This document shows positions 58,517 through 64,000 of a DNA stretch of 64,000 nucleotides, piece after piece (the first letter of the stretch is position 1; every line of letters starts with the position of its first letter). A model generated the notes under the pieces. It worked only from the letters and a program-made list of their open reading frames with translations. It made no database searches and was not told where the DNA came from. The translations under genes and the position numbers were made by a program. This DNA is from Enoplosus armatus (taxonomy: Eukaryota; Chordata; Actinopteri; Centrarchiformes; Enoplosidae), in the NCBI RefSeq assembly GCF_043641665.1, contig NC_092192.1, positions 22,602,978 to 22,666,977 of the forward strand, given 5' to 3'.

Positions 58517-58551
58517 AGATGCAGAGTTTGGTTCTGTCACAAATCTGTAAT

Positions 58552-59266
58552 TAATGGTTGTCTTTTGATTAACCTTAAATCTTTCCCTTACCTTAGCCAT
58601 ACCATAGTTGTGCCGTGCAAATGCTGTAGAAAGCGAGACTTTTAAAAGCTTTGTCACTGAATAAAATCTCGGGTTTTGCAAAATTGTCCAACATCTACGT
58701 TACGTAATATTCACTTGATTGTAAATATCAGCTCCTATGTCATTAATGGTGGTAAATGACATCCAGTTTAATGGCAATCGAACCCGACCATGTTGGAATA
58801 AATGGAGTATGCGAGATCAGCTGATTAGGAAGAAATTAGGAGGAATGCGCTGCAGCTTCAGAAACAGTGCAAAGTCAATAACACATACGAAAACACCAAA
58901 AAATAAATGCTACAGAAAAAACGATGCACATCCAGTCAAGACAACACAAGTTCTCAGAGGGAGCGCTAAGTGGACTTATTTTCACAGCCGTGGCCATTAT
59001 CTCTATCTGCTTCGGTAACATTGTGCTCACCCAAGTCATTGCTGAGATCCGGGAACACTGCAACATCGCCACAATGATGTCCGATGGGGCGAGAACAAGA
59101 GCAGTCAAATGATCAGACAGGTTGCAAACAAGCTAACAGTTTCCGGATTTTCCAAACCACTTATTTTGGAGGTCAAACTGAAAGTGAGCGCACACGAAAT
59201 GCCAGAAATAATCAGCCGTTGCACAGGCAAACTGTGTGCACGCAACTACAGTAAGCACAGAAGGTC
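58552..59266 (+). repeat. ~0.7-kb duplicated block, copy 2
   Basis: Second copy of 56651-57382 in the same orientation, about 1.9 kb downstream. Relative to copy 1 it lacks roughly 100 bases of the A-rich middle and has an extra segment after the conserved core (about 59011-59130). The plus frame through the core continues further here (FGNIVLTQVIAEIREHCN), but no protein family is recognised. Confidence 0.8.
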
Positions 59267-59334
59267 AGACTTTGAGAAGGAAGTCGGCCTGTAATGAATT
59301 TTTACAATAGACTGGTAATCATTTCTGTTGTTTC

Positions 59335-59440
59335 TTCAGTTTCATAGTGGAGCATTTAGCAGCTAAAGAGACAGATATTTCCCTCAGGTGTTGGTGCAGA
59401 CCAAAAACAGAGGGAAAAGAGAGAGGATATAACATTCGCT
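59335..59440 (+). repeat. Dispersed repeat family C, short copy
   Basis: GTGGAGCATTTAGCAGCTAA, GAGACAGATATTTCCCTCAG and GCAGACCAAAAACAGAGG are the family C core in forward orientation. Confidence 0.7.
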
Positions 59441-59624
59441 CAAAGCTTCTTTTCACTTACCCCAAGTGGCCCAAAAAAAAAAAGACTTATTGCAGTTTTA
59501 AAGATAAGAACACAACAAAAGAAACATGCACATGAGATTTGTTGCGAAGAAGTGTGCAGTGTCTAACATAAAAAAAGAAAAAGTAGAGCCTGGATGTGAA
59601 CAAAGTTCTGGAAAGGTGCCCAGG

Positions 59625-60090
59625 CTACGGTGACCAGACGTCCCGGTTTGACCGGCATTGTCCCGGTTTCAAGCTGGGTGTCCTGGGTCCCGACAAACAT
59701 TCACTACCAAATTGTCCCGGTTATAATAATAATTACAACATTATACTTGTTTGCAGGACTTACGTGAGCGTTTATCATGTTCTGTCCCACTCGCTATTGC
59801 TTAAAAACATGAACATTCCACCACGCGTCGGAATTCACTGATTGGTCTGTAAGTGTGTCAATCAATCAAAGTGCCGATGTCTCGAGGCTGTTGCTAGACT
59901 ATGAGAGAACCTGTCATGCCGAAGAGAAAGTCGGTCTTTTCATGTTTTCTGAAGAGCTCCAGGAGGCCTACTCCTTCATTCGTAAAGTACCCGGCGACGA
60001 AAATGTTCAAAAGCTCAAGCTCAGGCCCTTACAATTAGAGATATCCTTTAACGCGTGTAAGACAGAAGAGGCAGACAGCTTTGCATAGCT
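59625..60090 (+). mobile_element. hAT-like transposon 5' part with decayed transposase start
   Basis: GGTGACCAGACGTCCCGGTT, GCATTGTCCCGGTTTCAAGC and AAATTGTCCCGGTTAT form a 'GTCCCGG' rich end seen in vertebrate DNA-transposon repeats. Downstream, ATG at 59916 opens MPKRKSVFS, and after a small frame-shifting insertion another frame gives EELQEAYSFIRKVPGDENVQ. Together these resemble the first residues of fish transposase-derived zinc-finger proteins that begin MPKRKC.F and run into a C2H2/BED-type finger. The expected finger cysteines are not preserved and the frame dies by about 60088. Assignment to hAT is my inference. Confidence 0.45.
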
Positions 60091-60145
60091 GCAGATGATG
60101 AAAGTGTAAGATTGACCCACTGTATATAATGACTGGCACTGCCAA

Positions 60146-60171
60146 GTGTGTGTGTGTGTGTGTGTGTGTGC
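60146..60171. repeat. (TG)13 microsatellite
   Basis: Perfect TG run of about 26 bases. Confidence 0.96.
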
Positions 60172-60179
60172 ATGAATGT

Positions 60180-60664
60180 GTTACTCCTGTAAGTGATTAA
60201 TTCATGAATGAACCTGAAAGTGAAACATGCTGCGAGCAGTGAATCTGTTTCCATTAAGTCATTAAAAATCCCAGGTCCTTCTTTGTCGGAGACAGAGTCA
60301 TCTCATTCCTGTACAGACACTGTACACCATGTGGTTGTTGTGACTCATATCCAAGATTCATATCGAAAGACCAGCGCGGGGAACATGACATTTACTGTAG
60401 AGCACAAACAGAATCACTACAAGACATCAACAGAATGATATGGTTTTCTTCCTCTTATCAACTGGCACATATAGGGCAGTATCCATCTGTCTATATTCCC
60501 CCTTTCTTCCCATCCTTTAACATAATTTTCAATGTGTTACTAGACATAGAAAGACAAAAAGTACGTCATCGCCAACCCGCGACGGTGGTGTAACTAGTTA
60601 TGTTTCATTTATGAGCATGTAACACAAAGCTAGCAAGGGTACTGACAGTCTTTAACAGCCAAAA
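60180..60664. other. Non-coding stretch
   Basis: Nothing recognised. Confidence 0.4.
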
Positions 60665-60800
60665 CTCACAAATCTAACCTCAGATGTGTCACAGTAGCGC
60701 CATGGCTCCATAAGAGCGACAGATGGGGGGGGAAAGAAGAATAGCTCGGTGTCATCAGCATAGCAGTGGTAGGTGAGGCCACGCTAGTGCATCACAGACT
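60665..60800 (-). mobile_element. LINE reverse-transcriptase fragment with intact YADD
   Basis: The minus strand around 60740-60790 reads LTYHCYADDTELFFFPP, a clear reverse-transcriptase motif C (family form YHCYADDTQLYLS.P) of a non-LTR retrotransposon of the L2/CR1/Rex type. An in-frame stop lies about 4 codons upstream, and downstream residues are diverged, so only a short remnant survives. It is the same general family type and the same strand as 20026-20508, although that copy has a mutated motif C. Confidence 0.75.
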
Positions 60801-61565
60801 TTTTAATTACTGCACTAGCCCACGCTGCCTTGTATCTTTTTATCTCTCGAATTGTGTAGAAGCAAGCGCTTTTCCTCTTCCTTTCTCCCTCTCTCTACTA
60901 CTACAAAGACAAGCGAAACTGGCTCTGCTGCCTATTTGTTGAAGTTAGAAATTAGCATCTGAACAGCATTTTCTGATCACCTTAGCCCACATGAGGTCAT
61001 TGGCAGAGTTAGAATTATTAATGATTGAGTTAGTGAAGATAATTCGAGCCAAGTGTGGGCCTTAGTCAAACCATGGCTATCAGAGCTGTCGCAGCATTTC
61101 GTGACATCAAGTCCACAGCCGTTGAGTTGCGGACGCTACGCCATTTGTGTGAAATGCACCGCATGGGTGCTGAAGTTATGGTTTACACACAATACGGTCC
61201 ATAATAATCTTGCTCTCTCTCTCTCATGTATCAGTAGTGAAGAGACATAGAGACATCCGCATTGTGGCATGTCACAATAGGCAGCAGAGAATCCATTTAG
61301 TTATACCGAGGCACACACAGCGCAGTTATTGTTATGGAGATACGCGACCGCGCACCGGACCAGCGTGTCATGGTACAGAAATAGTGAGTGAAATTGCTAT
61401 GTGCTGAAGAATCCTATCACATCAACATAATTGAGGTGGAGAAGGGAAGCAGTTATAATGTGCAGACAATGCTTAGGCAATAACAGCGTAATAACATTTC
61501 ATGTAATAATAATAATAATAAAAAAAAACTGCCGAAAGACACATCTCATCAGGTATTAAAGAAAG
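60801..61565. other. Non-coding stretch
   Basis: (ATA)n plus A9 at 61503-61529. No gene or named repeat. Confidence 0.45.
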
Positions 61566-61569
61566 AAAG

Positions 61570-61810
61570 GAGATTTCCAGGGCTTGTGGAAGGTTAGGAG
61601 GGGTCTTAGGAGGGCTATTTAAGTGTGTTGACACCTCTCGGGAAGAAGCTGTTGAAGTGACAGATGGCTTTAGTCAGGATGGACCGGTACTGTCTCTTAA
61701 AGGAGGGTTTGGAGAAAAGATGGTTGCCTGGTGGTGTAGGGCTGGTAGCGCGGCTGTATTTATTTCGTTTTTCCCTCACCCTGGTGTCATGCAGGGAAGC
61801 CGAGAGTCAA
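61570..61810. repeat. Possible diverged repeat or LINE tail
   Basis: CTCTCGGGAAGAAGCTGTTG followed by a GTGAGAG-like GC-richer stretch resembles the 'GGGAAGAAGCTGTTCCTGAGTCTGG' fish repeat often linked to the AATACTTTATTGATCCC end. The match is weak and single-copy here. The plus frame at 61657-61902 is not called. Confidence 0.3.
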
Positions 61811-62537
61811 CTGCCCATATACACGTAGAAGGGCAGATAGCACACCGGAGCAGGGGGAGAGTCAAACTAAACAATGGGAGAGAATTTGAGAAGATAGGTT
61901 AGATTATCGGTCTCAGGCACATCCAATTCCACCGTGAGGTCATTGGTTGGCCCCGTGTTTCCTATCAGTTTCAACTATCTTAATAATAAAGGTCTTGGGC
62001 TATTTTGGCCGTTTTTTTTATTTTTTATTAATACTTTTGATTTTGCCACGCTAAAAAATGTTTACCGTGTCAGTGTTTGGTATCTTTATCTTCAGCGCAT
62101 CACCTATATGGCCTGACAAATTTCACTTTGGCGAACCACAAACATGCTCAATGAAGCATTCTAAAGGTTGCAAATGTAAACACAGGCTGCAAACATAACG
62201 AGAAATTGAGAAAATTGAGATCATATCAAGCAATATACAACTACTTACAACAAAAAGCAGGTGTAGCCAAAGGCTTTACAAAAAGGCAGAAAGGAAATAT
62301 TCTTGAATTGCTCTGATACTGCGCTTCCTTACCTCTTGCATTAAGAACAAATCCTCTGGTATCATGACCAAACACGAGACCAACAGCGATGTGCCCATTC
62401 TTGCACGTTTACGTTCACGTCATGGACATCATTTCGTTTACTGTAATAGTGAGTTAAGATCTCAACGAGCACACTACCCCTCACTAGTTCAAGCTGCAAG
62501 AATTTACATTTTTCTTACAACAGTGTGAAAAACATTG
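61811..62537. other. Non-coding stretch
   Basis: Nothing recognised. T-rich run near 62010-62030. Confidence 0.4.
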
Positions 62538-63372
62538 AGGGCCCAAGAATCTACGGAATCTATCTTACCACCACAGCGGCATGTGCCATCGCTACTTTCC
62601 AACCGGCGCAGTTGTCATTTTCACGCCCAGCGCCCATGTTGTGTAAGTAGCGCATGTACTTGCGCCCATTGACCAACAAAAACCTGGTCTAAAGTGTGGC
62701 GCAGTATTTTCCCGCTGTTTAAAGGACGCACTATTCAGATGGTAAGATGCGCCTACACAATGCGCATACACTCTTTCCGTCCAGTACCACAAGCACAAGT
62801 TCACGAGATGAAACAATAAGGGCTCCATGCCCAGCCGCTGCGCCGTGTGTAATGGCGCATAGACCCCCCATATGCACCCCCAGTCGCACCGCACAATAGA
62901 ATACCTGGCACTCTCCGTGAGGGGATGAAGGCTGGGAACAAAATAAAGTCTACTGACATGTGGAAAGAGGAGACGAAGGTTATACACTGTAACAGTCCAG
63001 CAGAGGAGGACAGGCAGGAGGGAGAGCGCATAAACCAGTCAGTCGATATCAATCACTCAGAGACTCTGATGTTCAGGTTCTTGCATGACCTCATTCAGGC
63101 CTATGATCTCTACAGCTACGAACGAAACATGTTTTACTGTGAAACCTGAGACGCGCAGCAGCTCTCCTCCTCCTCATCAGTTAAACATCGGCGCATTTGC
63201 AGGTGCACCTGGCGTTTAAAGGGAATGGGAGATGACACTCTGATTGGTTTAATTCATTTGTTACGCCCAAAACACACCTATGAATAATAGGCCATTTAAC
63301 TAGCAAAAGGGGAGTGGGACACGTCCTCAATGCACTCGCGCCGCGCACTTCAGATCGTTAAAATAGGGCCCT
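62538..63372. mobile_element. Non-autonomous DNA-transposon-like element with GGGCCC ends
   Basis: Left edge GAGGGCCCAAGAATC and right edge GATCGTTAAAATAGGGCCC bracket about 0.83 kb rich in GCGCA words (TGGCGCAGTATTTTCCCGC, GGACGCACTATTCAG, TGCGCCTACACAATGCGCA). The right part (GGTGCACCTGGCGTTTAAAG, ATGACACTCTGATTGG, CGCCCAAAACACACCTATGA) matches a fish repeat I recognise, ending in AACGATC..GGGCCC inverted. The left terminal repeat is too diverged to pair well, and no target-site duplication is evident. It has no transposase, and the 131-codon minus frame is chance. The superfamily is not assigned. Confidence 0.55.
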
Positions 63373-63499
63373 TTTTAATTAAAGCTAACATGTTAGCCTT
63401 AGACATATTGCCTATTCTCACATCTAGCAGTCACAGAGCAGCATTTGCATGCATTTATAGTCATGCTTTTGTTCACGCGATAAATGTTTTGTCGAATTT
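63373..63499. other. Short spacer
   Basis: AT-rich, nothing recognised. Confidence 0.4.
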
Positions 63500-63600
63500 G
63501 ACCCTATTTGATGCGTTTTGGTCTCCATCAACTCCCAAGTGAAATATCTGGATCTTTAGCTGATAGATATGCCACCATACCACCAGGTTCGTCACTATCG
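63500..63600 (-). repeat. Dispersed repeat family C, inverted copy
   Basis: Plus strand TTTTGGTCTCCATCAACTCC then AAGTGAAATATCTGGATC, TTTAGCTGATAGATATGCC and ACCACCAGGTTCG is the inverse of the family C core at 59335. It may extend rightwards to about 63700, where identity fades. Confidence 0.65.
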
Positions 63601-64000
63601 ACTCATTACACAGCGCCAGAGAGAGTTTGGAATCCTATCCTTGTCCTACGATCATCCATCTTGCTCTCCAAGGACTGGACACCCGCAAGTAGCATCACCT
63701 GTGGCACGTCACTATTCAACACTGTCCATGAAACGGTGTTTGTCCTCAGGACAGGTGAGGGTGAGACAAACTTGGTGCCACGGCATTTCCATCCAGGCGT
63801 ACGCCGGAAACATCGCAACTTCAGGACCTTATTAGCGACGACAAGAGCCCATCCTTCTGTAACGAGAGAATAATCGACACTGTTTAGAATATGAGAGGCT
63901 CCATGCTGGTAATGTCAGCTGTTGGCGCTTAATAGGACCTTTGCGTTATAACTGCTATGCTCGGTGATGAGACCCACCAGTCTGTTAAGTGTTAGAAGCA
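63601..64000. other. Non-coding right edge
   Basis: Open frames on both strands (121 and 88 codons plus, 70 codons minus) overlap each other and adjoin the family C copy. No domain was recognised, so no gene was called. Confidence 0.4.

Noticed and set aside
62592..62987. 131-codon minus frame as a gene
   Set aside because: It lies inside the GGGCCC-ended repeat element and has no recognised domain.
1..64000. CRISPR arrays, bacterial operons, phage or plasmid features
   Set aside because: No regularly spaced identical repeats, no ribosome-binding-site and gene strings, and repeat content is of vertebrate (teleost) type.

Overview
The window reads as nuclear DNA from a teleost (ray-finned, probably spiny-rayed) fish. 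It is AT-leaning and rich in (CA)n, (AT)n and long homopolymer tracts. It carries many worn copies of repeat families I recognise from teleost genomes: tRNA-derived SINE-like elements with the 'AAAGCGCTTTGGGAAC' tail, a Tc1-type transposase relic, L2/CR1/Rex-type LINE reverse-transcriptase fragments, a hAT-like transposase start, a GGGCCC-ended element, and several unclassified dispersed families. There are no operons, no long open frames and no bacterial signals. No complete protein-coding gene or functional RNA gene could be supported. Family names are from memory of the sequence type, and no database was searched.

Layout. At 0-8 kb there is a (TG)n tract, an inverted pair of one repeat family, and two minus-strand exon-like open blocks (5412-5645 and 7490-7656) whose splice phases would fit each other. 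A 26-bp near-perfect hairpin (7134-7197) lies between them. At 8-19 kb there is mostly unique sequence with microsatellites, an inverted pair of repeat family A near 11.6 kb, a second hairpin (14156-14210) and fragments of DNA-transposon-like repeats. At 19-29 kb lies a dense repeat cluster: a poly-G-expanded repeat, a LINE RT pseudogene (20026-20508, minus), two SINE-like elements, families A, B and C laid nearly end to end, and an internally deleted Tc1 copy (28200-28726). At 29-52 kb there is mainly non-repetitive AT-rich DNA with simple repeats, a GC-rich patch at 40.0-40.2 kb, a G-quadruplex candidate at 45.1 kb and several stretches that look like conserved non-coding DNA. At 52-64 kb repeats return: the longest family A copy, a ~0.7-kb block present twice in the same orientation (56651-57382 and 58552-59266), the hAT-like start, a second LINE fragment and the GGGCCC element.

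The most plausible setting is a large intron or a gene-poor intergenic region. If the two exon-like blocks are real, an unidentified minus-strand gene crosses the left end and much of the window may be its intron or upstream flank. Homology letters used below: A = repeat with the core 'TGGCAATCCATCCAA'; B = 'CCTTAACCATA' repeat; C = repeat with the core 'AGATATTTCCCTCAGG'; E = repeat with the core 'CCCTGGCATACCCGG'.
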